The notes: a model not told the origin generated them from the sequence alone. Shown: positions 1 to 6,587, counted from the first letter of the stretch. The stretch: DNA of 11,675 nt from an uncultured Gemmobacter sp. (GCA_937983495.1 CALKAA010000080.1:1-11675), one strand, 5' to 3'. Numbers and translations: made by a program.

Positions 1-134
1 CCCGATCCGTCGCGAAGGGCGGCGAACAGCCTGTGAGATTGCGGCATTACATCCGCGGCAATCGGCGATAGCGGCCATTCACGACTCGCTGAGAGAGCGA
101 CGCACTGCGCAGGTATGAACAGAAGGCAGGAGCC
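1..134. other. Unassigned left edge
   Basis: This stretch lies downstream of the stop codon of the minus-strand ATPase gene. I see no convincing reading frame, RNA gene or clear terminator in it. A short minus-strand frame beginning with ATG near position 80 runs off the left edge, but nothing about it is recognisable. Confidence 0.4.
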
Positions 135-1832
135 TCAGCTGGCGTCCGCGGCCAGATCCATCAATGGCTGTAGCGTCGCCTGCACGCTTTCGAACTCATC
201 CGCACGCAGCACCTGCAGCTTGTCGGTGAATTCGATGATAGCGGCATCCTCGAATGTCTGTCCATGCAGTGACACGGTTCCGAGGATGACCTGCGCGTCG
301 TCCGGGACCGCCTTCACGATGAGGTCAATCATGGTGCCCACGTTTTTCGCGTCTTGGTCCTGCTGGTTGGGGCTGTCGATCACGACTGGCCCAAAGAACG
401 AGGTCGAGAACTCGTTCATAGTATTTAGGATCGCGAGGCAGTAGGCGAGGATCGACCGCGGCAGGTCACTACCGGTCGCCGAAATTCGGGCCGGAAGCTT
501 TGTGAATTCCTGAACGCTGTAGTTGGAAACATCCAGCCTATCGAGATAGGAGAGCATGAGCTGGGCATAGAACGCGACGATCTCTTCGCGACGCTTCCTG
601 TCCTTCAGCGCACTCAGCTTCTCTTCGATGTCCTTTATTTCGCTCACGAGCTTCGAGATTTCATCCGTCAGACCATCGAATTGCTCCCGGAAAAGATCAG
701 ACGCGATGCGTCGGCCCTTGCTCTCGATGACGTCCGCCAAGGAGACTTCTTCGCGCCGGGCATCGAGCGCGGCTTGAATCTCCGCCATCGCCGCTTCCGC
801 ATCTCGCACTTCCGCATCTATGGAAGCGGCCGATTTCGCAAGTTGCTGTATCTTCGTCGAAGAGTCAGAAATGAAATCGAGGCACGCCTCGCGATCCTCC
901 ATGATACTGTATCGATTGGAAAAATCGTTCTGGTGGGACGTGCCACAGGTAGGACAGAGGATCTTCTCAGGAAGATCACGGGCGAAGTCGATGTCTTTCT
1001 CGATCTCCCGAAGCGCCGCGCGCACGATTGCGATCTGATTGTCGGTTATGACCCGCTGATCGAGGATTTCGGCAAGCTTTGCCGCACGGGTCCGGCGATC
1101 TTCCCGAAGCTGTTTCAGCCGGACCAGCAGCCGCTCAATTGCGGCTTCGTGACCTTCGGTGCTGAGCTCCAGCCCATCGAAGGTCACCGTCAGCCCGACC
1201 TTCTCCATTGCTTTCTGAACAACGTTTCGATCTGCCAGGAACTCACGTTGCTTGACCAGAATCTGACGCTTGTTCGCCTCCAAGACGTAAAACTCGTTCG
1301 GTAGAATGCCGGTGTGGAACTCGATGACCGGCTTCTTGTAGGCGCTGTATTGCGCGAGATTTGCGAAAGATTCGAGTGGCTTGGACCAGCCGTAATCCTG
1401 ATCAATGTAGAAGGGTAAAAAAGCATAAGCGGGTGGCGGAATTTCGGGCTCCCCGGCACGGTTCGATAGAACCAGCTTGAAATCCAACAGCTCTGCCATG
1501 AAGGGTGCGAGTTCCTTTACCACGCTGTCGGCTCGAATGACGAGCTTGCCGTCATCTGTAAAGAACGAAAAGCTGTTCCGCTCTCTGAGAACGCGATATC
1601 GAACATCGTCCACAGTGAACGTAAGGAGCGACTTGATGTTCGCTTCCACCCAGTTGGGATGAATCTTCGCCGCCTCAGCCCCCAGCGTCCAATAGATGCT
1701 CTTGATGACCGACGACTTACCGACGTCATTCTCGCCGATGATCACCGTCATCTTCGGATGAAATGGAATTCGCCGTGCCCTCCGCTCCTTGAGAGACAGC
1801 AACTCCAAGCTTTCGAAGCGCAATTTTTTCAT
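135..1832 (-). CDS. SMC/Rad50-like AAA ATPase with zinc hook, putative defence ATPase
   Basis: The 565-residue product has the layout of SMC/Rad50/RecN-type ATPases. Seen: a Walker A loop GENDVGKSS (residues 33-41) after an amphipathic beta-strand start; a helical, probably coiled-coil middle (about 185-285 and 320-425); a CPTC zinc-hook motif at 293-296; a signature-like segment SATGSDLPRS (451-460); and a Walker B VVIDSP (483-488). A serine follows the Walker B aspartate where most ABC/SMC ATPases have glutamate. It follows the DUF4297 nuclease gene on the same strand after a 57-base gap, so the two are probably co-transcribed. In Lamassu (LmuB) and ABC-three-component systems, similar ATPases sense foreign DNA and license a partner effector. 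That role is inferred from gene pairing. The ATG start is supported because the only upstream in-frame extension soon meets a stop. It could also be a general DNA-repair ATPase, but the neighbour argues for defence. Confidence 0.8.
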   Translation of the reverse strand: MKKLRFESLELLSLKERRARRIPFHPKMTVIIGENDVGKSSVIKSIYWTLGAEAAKIHPNWVEANIKSLLTFTVDDVRYRVLRERNSFSFFTDDGKLVIRADSVVKELAPFMAELLDFKLVLSNRAGEPEIPPPAYAFLPFYIDQDYGWSKPLESFANLAQYSAYKKPVIEFHTGILPNEFYVLEANKRQILVKQREFLADRNVVQKAMEKVGLTVTFDGLELSTEGHEAAIERLLVRLKQLREDRRTRAAKLAEILDQRVITDNQIAIVRAALREIEKDIDFARDLPEKILCPTCGTSHQNDFSNRYSIMEDREACLDFISDSSTKIQQLAKSAASIDAEVRDAEAAMAEIQAALDARREEVSLADVIESKGRRIASDLFREQFDGLTDEISKLVSEIKDIEEKLSALKDRKRREEIVAFYAQLMLSYLDRLDVSNYSVQEFTKLPARISATGSDLPRSILAYCLAILNTMNEFSTSFFGPVVIDSPNQQDQDAKNVGTMIDLIVKAVPDDAQVILGTVSLHGQTFEDAAIIEFTDKLQVLRADEFESVQATLQPLMDLAADAS

Positions 1833-1889
1833 CGTTCTTTTTTCGCAGGTTTCTGATCAAGAGTTGAAAGAGCTGATCCTCGTTACGTC

Positions 1890-2948
1890 TCATCGCTGCA
1901 ACTCATACAAGACCGCCGCCTTGACCAGAAAATCGCTCGCGCCAGGGTGCCAAGCCGCAACCAAGCTTTTCGCTTTAAGAAATACGATATCCAAGAGATG
2001 CATTTTATCGCCGGCCTCATCGACACCCGCATGCACGACATCATGGAGTTCCTGGACGAACGCCACTGTTGCGGCGTTCGTGCGGGATCGCACGAGCGTT
2101 TCGTATTCACGCCAGGCGCCCTGGATTCCGACCTTCTCCTTGAAAGGCACGGTCAGGTCATCTGCAGCCGACCTCCAGTCTGGGCGGTGCGAATGGTGAT
2201 CCCGGGCTTGGGTTAGCCACTTGATCATATTCGTTCGCGCAACGAACTTCGAAGCCTTCAGCGCCTCGAAGTTTTCGAGATCGGCGAGCGCCTTGGAACG
2301 CTTGCGGCAGAAATCATTCAAAGCCAACGCGAAGGTCTTGGGCGGGATATCGGTGCCGAGTTCGGCCTCTAGAAATTCGGCGATGCGTCCAATCACCGTA
2401 TTTTGGTAGTTCGTCAGATTTAGATCCGAGAAGACAAAGAAGAAGAGCACAGTATGAACACTGTCGTCATAACCATCTACCTCTTCAGAAATATTCTTCA
2501 CGAATTTCTCGAGCTTGTCCTTCTCCGCTGACGAAAACCTTTCCTCACCATGGGCAACGATTACCTCCGGCAGTGGCTGATTGCTGACGAACACCAATCG
2601 TTCAACAGTGGCGCCGAAACGAACACAGTTGTCGAACATCTTTCCGGCGAACGAATTTTTCTTTATGCCTTTGCTGGAGGCGCGATGCGTGATCTTTGCA
2701 AAGGACCAATTGCCAGATTCTTTGGTCTTTACTTGGTAGAAGATCGCGGATGACGGCTCATCCGCATCGTCAAGCGCGACGATGTCGTCGTGGAATTCGA
2801 ACGCGACCGCGTAATTCTCCCCCTTCTCGTGTAAATCCAAAAGCCGGGAAACGCCCCAAGCTGTCTGGTAGTCAAACCGATCCAATGCAGTTTGGCCGCC
2901 CTTCTCACGCTCAGGGACATGCGTTAGAAATTCTTTGACACCCACCAT
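1890..2948 (-). CDS. DUF4297/Cap4-type PD-(D/E)xK nuclease, putative anti-phage effector
   Basis: The 352-residue protein begins with features of the DUF4297/Cap4 nuclease fold. Seen: a small-helix segment FDYQTAWGVSRLLDL (residues 25-39), an acidic strand AFEFHDDIVALD (49-60) with E51, D54 and D55, and FYQVKT (70-75), where Q72 and K74 fit the QxK catalytic motif. Members of this family are dsDNA nucleases used as effectors in CBASS (Cap4) and Lamassu (LmuA). The C-terminal half (about 215-352) is helical and I do not recognise it; it may hold the partner-binding function of a missing third subunit. It is the first gene of a two-gene minus-strand unit with the zinc-hook ATPase. The ATG at 2948 has only a weak purine-rich stretch upstream (GGGAA), and a GTG one codon later is possible. 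Nuclease assignment is fairly sure; the exact system type is inference. Confidence 0.78.
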   Translation of the reverse strand: MVGVKEFLTHVPEREKGGQTALDRFDYQTAWGVSRLLDLHEKGENYAVAFEFHDDIVALDDADEPSSAIFYQVKTKESGNWSFAKITHRASSKGIKKNSFAGKMFDNCVRFGATVERLVFVSNQPLPEVIVAHGEERFSSAEKDKLEKFVKNISEEVDGYDDSVHTVLFFFVFSDLNLTNYQNTVIGRIAEFLEAELGTDIPPKTFALALNDFCRKRSKALADLENFEALKASKFVARTNMIKWLTQARDHHSHRPDWRSAADDLTVPFKEKVGIQGAWREYETLVRSRTNAATVAFVQELHDVVHAGVDEAGDKMHLLDIVFLKAKSLVAAWHPGASDFLVKAAVLYELQR

Positions 2949-2973
2949 CAGTTCCCGTCTGCGGCGCGACTAC

Positions 2974-2979
2974 ATCATA
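2974..2979 (-). promoter_or_regulatory. Candidate extended -10 promoter for the nuclease/ATPase unit
   Basis: On the minus strand the sequence reads TGGTATGAT, an extended -10 type element (TG-n-TATGAT), ending about 25 bases upstream of the ATG at 2948. A -35 match is poor, as is common with extended -10 promoters. It would give a leader of roughly 20 bases. This rests on motif match only. Confidence 0.3.
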
Positions 2980-3124
2980 CCAGTCGCCGCCGCATTGGAG
3001 CGAAGACTTCAGAGAACATCAAGCCCACTTCCAGTTACAACCTCAAGATGAGAGGGCGGCTATTTGATGGGCGTGACGTTTCCGACACTCTGACGGACGG
3101 CACGCAGTTCACGGGCCTAACATG

Positions 3125-3154
3125 GAACACCTCCTAGTTCCTCAACTGGTGTTC
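3125..3154. repeat. Two-part inverted repeat (hairpin)
   Basis: The outer arms are GAACACC (3125-3131) and GGTGTTC (3148-3154), 7 of 7 complementary. Inside them AGTT (3136-3139) and AACT (3144-3147) pair around a CCTC loop, leaving TCCT as a one-sided bulge. The total is 11 base pairs. It could be a terminator for the leftward AIPR remnant or an operator/attenuator for the next gene. No clear T-run follows on the minus strand, so an intrinsic terminator is not well supported. Confidence 0.4.
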
Positions 3155-3301
3155 TCCACATTTCTTCTGTCGCGGCCCTGTTACCGTCGCAAATGCCCTG
3201 ACAGGAGGCAAAACTCCAATACTCCCTCTCCACTTGGCACCTCGAAACCCGTGGATCAGGACCAGCCCAACGGACACGGCAACGTGTCCTCCCGGAATCG
3301 A

Positions 3302-4156
3302 TCAGCCGCCAAGTTCCGGAATGTCGCCCGCCGGCGCCGGATAGTTGCCCGCCCTGACCTTGGGCCAGACCTCCGGGCGCTTCGCCACCTCGGAGATCTG
3401 CCGGCCCGGAGCGACCTGATCGAATATCCGGTTCACCTCGACCGCCCAGTCGTAGAGCAGCGCCTGGAGGGAGGGGGACAGACGCTGGCGCTGCCAGATC
3501 TGTTCGAAGTCGATGCGGTCACCCAACTGCTCAGCCGCCACCGAGATCGTATAGGCAGCGATGTTGGCGTAACCCTGCCGGAACGTTGCCTTCGCCTCCT
3601 TGCCCTTGATCATGGTCTCGACTGTCTTGAAGGTGATGACCTTGGCGATCATGGCCCGATACCATTTCGCGTCCAGCGGATCGGGCACGATGGCAGGATC
3701 CTCGTCCAGCGCCTCCATGAACTTCATGAAGTTCTTCTCGCCGCCGAGGGCGACCTGTGCGGGCCTCGACCGCCAGGACTCGTGATATTTGGCGATGTCG
3801 TTCTTGGAGAGCTTACGTCTGGATGGAACGGCATCCACCAGCTTCTTGCGTTGCGCTGGCGTCGTGCCGTCACGCAACAGCATGACCTGGTAGGCGCCGG
3901 CTGCTCGCTCGTAGAACCAGCGGCCGACGCCATCCGGGCACCAGGTCTCGTTCGCCAGTTTTTCGAGCTGCCGGTGGAACGGGCGGTTGGCCGAAAGGTC
4001 GGACTCCTTCACCGCGTTCTGCTTGTTGGCAAATCGGGAGATCTTCCTGATCAGCTCTTCCCGGCCGTCGTCGTCATTCCCCTTCAGGATGATGATCTTC
4101 GCGGGCACCATGACGTTGCCGAGATCCAGCACCGCCTTCCGGGGTCCCGGCGACAA
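3302..4156 (-). pseudogene. AIPR-family abortive phage resistance protein, N-terminally truncated
   Basis: The frame encodes about 280 residues resembling the C-terminal half of AIPR (abortive infection phage resistance) proteins. Seen: VMVPAKIIIL near the beginning, then NKQNAVKESDLSANR (about 44-58) matching the family's 'TN.QN.v...D' region, and RWFYERAAGAYQ (79-90) matching its conserved YER box. Full-length relatives are generally around 600 residues and carry the N-terminal domain with the 'VNG.QT' segment, which is absent here. The only available start is a TTG, and the frame upstream of about residue 8 (position 4135) is low-complexity Arg-rich shadow sequence. I therefore read this as a remnant broken at roughly 4135-4156, not an intact gene. 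AIPR proteins are associated with phage defence, which fits the neighbouring nuclease/ATPase pair. A separately expressed C-terminal domain cannot be excluded. Confidence 0.72.
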
Positions 4157-4157
4157 C

Positions 4158-4217
4158 TTAATCGGCGGGGTTCTTGCCCATCTGCGCCTTGCGGACCGCT
4201 TGCCACTGCGGGTCAGC
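4158..4217 (-). pseudogene. Possible C-terminal tail of a lost gene
   Basis: Read on the minus strand, this short piece gives DPQWQAVRKAQMGKNPAD followed by TAA, directly abutting the AIPR remnant. It looks like a natural hydrophilic protein end, but the frame closes with a stop at 4221 only about 20 codons upstream. It may be the last remnant of a gene whose body was deleted, or chance. I do not recognise the family. Confidence 0.2.
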
Positions 4218-4238
4218 TGCCTATGCCGAGCGCATTGG

Positions 4239-4673
4239 GATGATCCGGCGCTCGATCAGCTGTGCCTCGAGCGCGAAGTCGATCTCGGCACCTTCGGTGA
4301 CCTCGCGGCTGCAATGATCGTAGCTCGCACCGCAGTAACTTCCGGTCTGATCGCCGCAGGCAACGATCCCGCCCTGCATCTGGCGCCGCAGTTCATCACC
4401 ATTCTCGATGCCCAGCAATGCCTGATGCTGGCAGGTGACGTGCAGGCAGGCCTGATCCGCTGGTGCGCGCCGGTCGACAGCGATGCCGAGGCGCGGCGCG
4501 TGCTGACCGACGCCTGCGGGCTTCGAGCCGAGGCCCGCGTGGCGAACGACATCGGCGATCCCGCGTCCGCCGCTGCGCTGCTCACCCGCGCCCGCTCGCT
4601 GGAAGGCCGACTGGTCGAGCCGTTCTGGCGCGACCTTGCAGCCGCTGCAGTCGATCACGCCCTTGTGGCCTGA
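4239..4673 (+). pseudogene. Unrecognised gene, probably 5'-truncated
   Basis: A plus-strand frame of about 145 codons ends at the TGA at 4671-4673. The protein is acidic and Ala/Leu-rich, with plausible content (for example DLAAAMIVARTAV, ILDAQQCLMLAGDV and EPFWRDLAAAAVDHALVA). Its codons favour G/C at the third position, as expected for a genuine gene in this genome. The frame stays open leftwards into antisense AIPR sequence, so the true start is missing, or is a later internal codon such as the ATG at 4314. It lies 66 bases ahead of the antitoxin-like gene on the same strand and may belong to the same plasmid/ICE gene cluster. Function unknown; the overlapping minus-strand frame (4221-4658) is less gene-like. 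Confidence 0.4.
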
Positions 4674-4739
4674 TCTTCGCCCCTTCCGGAAACTCGCCCC
4701 AGCCGTTCTGCGGGGCCATACAAGACAGAGACACGCTTA

Positions 4740-4934
4740 TGCCCCAATTGATCGCAACGACCGTCTATCGGATCGATGAACTTCCCGAGGGCGCCAAGGA
4801 CAGTGCCCGCGCCTGGTATCGCGAGGGCGGTTTCGACCATGACTGGTATGACGCCGTCTACGAGGATTTCCAGCGCATCGCGGAAATCCTCGGCATCCGC
4901 CTGAAGACCCGGACAACTCGCCTTATCGGTGGCC
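4740..4934 (+). pseudogene. 'Antitoxin of toxin-antitoxin stability system'-like gene, cut by IS3 element
   Basis: The first 65 codons give a protein beginning MPQLIATTVYRIDELPEGAK, with ARAWYREGGFDHDWYDAVYEDF (residues 22-43) and EILGIRLKTRTTRLIGG (48-64). This closely matches, from memory, the N-terminus of a conserved plasmid/ICE protein family of alphaproteobacteria that databases often name 'antitoxin of toxin-antitoxin stability system'. That name is not well proven functionally. Complete members run to about 150-200 residues and continue past the RLMGG-type motif; here the coding sequence stops exactly where the IS3 terminal repeat begins (4935), and the frame ends 12 codons into the element. 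The remainder of the gene is not on the other side of the IS. It marks the segment as plasmid- or ICE-derived. Confidence 0.7.
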
Positions 4935-4975
4935 GGGGTAATCCCCCCATTCTTAACGGGGTGCATTTGTAGAAC
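4935..4975 (+). repeat. Left terminal inverted repeat of the IS3 element
   Basis: Starts GGGGTAATCCCCCC and pairs with the right end (6096-6136). The first 14 bases are identical, followed by interrupted matches through TGCAT and GTAGAA. The tip GGGG-TAAT-CCCC is itself a small dyad. Confidence 0.85.
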
Positions 4976-5809
4976 TTACGCGGCCATTTTCAGTTTCTGT
5001 GCGGGTGTGACGCCGCCGATGCCCATGTTCGGGCGGTCGTTGTTGTAAGTCCAGAGCCATTACATGGCGCGATCCTGGGCCTCCTCGATGGTTTCGATGA
5101 TGTATTGGTCGAGCCACTCATGGCGGACCGTGCGGTTGTAGCGCTCGATATAGGCGTTCTGCTGGGGCTGGCCGGGTTGGATGTGCTGGATGGTGATGCC
5201 GTGTTTCTCGGCCCATATCAGCAGCTTGCCACTGATGTATTCTGGGCCGTTGTCTCCCCTTATGGTGCCTGGCTTGCCGCGCCATTCGATGATCCTGTTC
5301 AGGCTGCGGATAACTCGCTCTGCGGGCAGCGAGAAGTCGACCTCGATCCCCAGCCCTTCGCGATTGAAGTCGTCCAGCACGTTCAGCAGCTGGAATGCCC
5401 GACCGTCACCCAGCCGGTCGGCCATGAAATCCATGGACCAGGTGATGTTCGGGGCCTCAGGCACCGCCAGCGCATCCGGTTTGTCGCGCTTCAACCGCTT
5501 GCGGGGCTTGATCCGCAGGTTCAGTTCCAGGGCGCAATAGATGCGATAGACGCGTTTGTGGTTCCAGGGATAGCCCTTCACGTTGCGCAAGTGCAGGAAA
5601 CACAGGCCAAACCCCCAGGTCTTGCGGGCATCGGTCAACCCGACCAGAAGGCCCGCGATCTCTTCGTTCTCGTCCTTCAGCTTCGGGCTGTAGCGATAGC
5701 AGGTCTCGCTCACCCCGAAAGCCCGGCAGGTCAACGCAATGCTGACCCCTCGTCGTGCCACCGCGTTCTCGGCCATCTCCCGGCGTTGAGATGGCCGCGT
5801 CACTTTTTT
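4976..5809 (-). pseudogene. IS3 orfB (DDE integrase), interrupted by an in-frame stop
   Basis: This frame encodes the catalytic part of the IS3 transposase (rve-type DDE domain). Seen: NITWSMDFMADRLGDGRAFQ with the first aspartate, TIRGDNGPEYISG with the second, and QQNAYIERYNRTVRHEWLDQY with the glutamate. Reading continues as EEAQDRAM and then hits TAA at 5060-5062. After it the same frame resumes with 27 more codons (WLWTYNNDRPNMGIGG and onward, ending KLKMAA) before the natural stop at 4976-4978. A single G-to-T change of a GAA codon would explain it. The catalytic triad is kept, but the conserved C-terminal tail is lost. Expression would normally need -1 frameshifting from orfA at 5803-5809; no strong independent start is evident. 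Confidence 0.85.
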
Positions 5810-6063
5810 CCCAGGGCCTCCTTGAGCAGATCCGCCTGCATGCTGAGGTCCGCATACATCCGCTTCAGTCGACGGTTCTCGTCCTCGATGGCCTTCATCT
5901 GACTGATGAGCGATGCGTCCATGCCGCCATACTTCGCCCGCCACTTGTAGAACGACGCGCTGCTCATGCCATGTTCACGGCACAGCTCGGCCACCGGCAT
6001 CCCGCCTTCGGCCTGGCGCAGGATCGCAAGTATCTGCGCCTCAGTGTATCGACTTGTCTTCAT
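5800..6063 (-). CDS. IS3-family transposase OrfA
   Basis: This 87-residue protein (MKTSRYTEAQILAILRQAEG at the start) has the helix-turn-helix DNA-binding module of IS3 OrfA: helices around residues 8-36 with AELCREHGMSSASFYKWRAKYGG. A leucine-zipper-like helix follows, ENRRLKRMYADLSMQADLLKEAL (61-83). It binds the terminal repeats and, through the zipper, the OrfAB fusion. It starts at an ATG just inside the right terminal repeat and ends TGA at 5800-5802, immediately after an A6G slippery run that allows -1 entry into orfB. It appears intact. Confidence 0.9.
   Translation of the reverse strand: MKTSRYTEAQILAILRQAEGGMPVAELCREHGMSSASFYKWRAKYGGMDASLISQMKAIEDENRRLKRMYADLSMQADLLKEALGKK
5803..5809 (-). 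other. Programmed -1 frameshift site A6G of the IS3 element
   Basis: On the coding strand the end of orfA reads GGGAAAAAAGTGA. Slipping back by one base on AAAAAAG turns Gly-Lys-Lys-stop into Gly-Lys-Lys-Val-Thr-Arg and continues into orfB. A6G is the classic slippery heptamer for IS3-family OrfAB fusion. A stimulatory structure downstream was not assessed. Confidence 0.7.
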
Positions 6064-6095
6064 TCAGAATCTCCTCGTTTATCTTGGCGAGAAAA

Positions 6096-6136
6096 TTCTA
6101 CTTATGCAGCCCCTTACTTTCGGGGGGGATTACCCC
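6096..6136 (-). repeat. Right terminal inverted repeat of the IS3 element
   Basis: Read inward on the minus strand it begins GGGGTAATCCCCCCC and carries the TAAGGGG, TGCAT and GTAGAA blocks that match the left end. The fusion of the helicase reading frame into this repeat ends at a stop at 6098-6100. Confidence 0.85.
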
Positions 6137-6524
6137 AAAAGCGTTGGTCGCGGCGATCACCCGCAACTGGCCGGTGCGAAACGCCTCTTGCACATCGCGC
6201 TTGCGGTCAGGCGGCAACCCTGCGTGGAAGTAATCAGCTGCCAGCCCCTGCCCTTTCAGGAACTCCGCGACCTTTTCCGTCGCGCCGCGTGTTGCACAAT
6301 AGACCACGGCGCCCGATGCACCTTCGGGCGGCAGGTTCGCCTCGATCGCGGACAGGATGTCGGTCAGCTTGGTCGCCTTCTGCGTCGGCAGCACCGCGAA
6401 GGACAGGTTGGTGCGCACCGCGCCCCCATCCAGCAGCATCAGGTCCACCCCAAGGCGGGTCTGGAAGTGGTCACGGATGTCGCGCACCACTTCCGGCTTC
6501 GCCGTGGCGGTTAGGCACAGGACG
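6137..6524 (-). pseudogene. Internal fragment of a RecQ-family DNA helicase
   Basis: About 129 codons remain between the two insertion sequences. Read on the minus strand the piece begins VLCLTATAKPEVVRDI (helicase motif III, TATA), then VVYCATRGATEKVAEFL (motif IV region), DYFHAGLPPDRKRDVQEAF, and RVIAATNAFG, where the family continues MGID (motif V). It is cut exactly there by the IS3 terminal repeat, while the N-terminal part (Walker A and DEAH box) is cut off by the IS5 element. RecQ helicases unwind DNA during recombination and repair; this fragment spans the junction of the two RecA-like lobes and cannot be functional. Neither missing half is present elsewhere in the window, so whether it was chromosomal recQ or an element-borne copy is open. 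Confidence 0.85.
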
Positions 6525-6539
6525 GGCTCTGTTGCACAA
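6525..6539 (+). repeat. Left terminal inverted repeat of the IS5 element
   Basis: GGCTCTGTTGCACAA, identical to the reverse complement of 7543-7557. Confidence 0.88.
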
Positions 6540-6587
6540 ATCGCGTGAGGGATTCATCTCGTGAATCCAGCGTGGTAGCTGGGATGA

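Larger units (their letters stand above)
2949..3301. other. Intergenic region between AIPR remnant and nuclease gene
   Basis: No plausible gene is seen in these 350 bases on either strand. They hold the candidate promoter of the downstream unit and one clear dyad (3125-3154). A long plus-strand frame beginning at 3122 crosses into the AIPR remnant but is only its antisense shadow. Confidence 0.5.
4935..6136 (-). mobile_element. IS3-family insertion sequence (1202 bp)
   Basis: The element is bounded by imperfect inverted repeats beginning GGGGTAATCCCCCC at both ends, with further matching blocks (TAA, GGGG, TGCAT, GTAGAA) inside. It carries the typical IS3 arrangement of a helix-turn-helix orfA and a DDE integrase orfB in the -1 frame, both on the minus strand. 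The flanks are unrelated (an antitoxin-like gene on the left, a RecQ helicase fragment on the right). No matching target duplication is visible (GGCC on one side, AAAA on the other). orfB carries a premature stop, so the copy may be inactive. The IS51/IS407-like subgroup is possible but not settled. Confidence 0.88.

Noticed and set aside
681..1304. 207-codon plus-strand open frame
   Set aside because: It is antisense to the ATPase coiled-coil region; the minus-strand protein has Walker and zinc-hook motifs.
1883..2110. Possible small third gene (75 codons, minus strand) inside the nuclease 3' end, considered as a LmuC-like component
   Set aside because: It is fully contained within the nuclease gene in another frame, rich in Arg, Ser and Cys, with no independent start signal; it looks like a shadow.
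3125..3154. Calling the hairpin a rho-independent terminator
   Set aside because: No run of T follows the stem on the minus strand, and only a mildly T-rich stretch follows on the plus strand.
3122..4243. 373-codon plus-strand open frame
   Set aside because: It lies antisense to the AIPR remnant and has shadow-type composition (many Arg, Pro, Gly and His without domain logic), while the minus-strand frame shows AIPR motifs.
4221..4658. 145-codon minus-strand open frame
   Set aside because: The composition (Cys, Gln, Arg-rich, no recognisable domain) is less gene-like than the opposite plus-strand frame, whose codons show the expected G/C third-position bias.
5105..5902. 265-codon plus-strand open frame
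   Set aside because: It is the antisense shadow of the IS3 transposase, which has clear DDE motifs.
4935..6136. Target site duplication around the IS3 element
   Set aside because: Bases adjacent to the two ends (GGCC and AAAA) do not match at any length of 3-5, so none was annotated.
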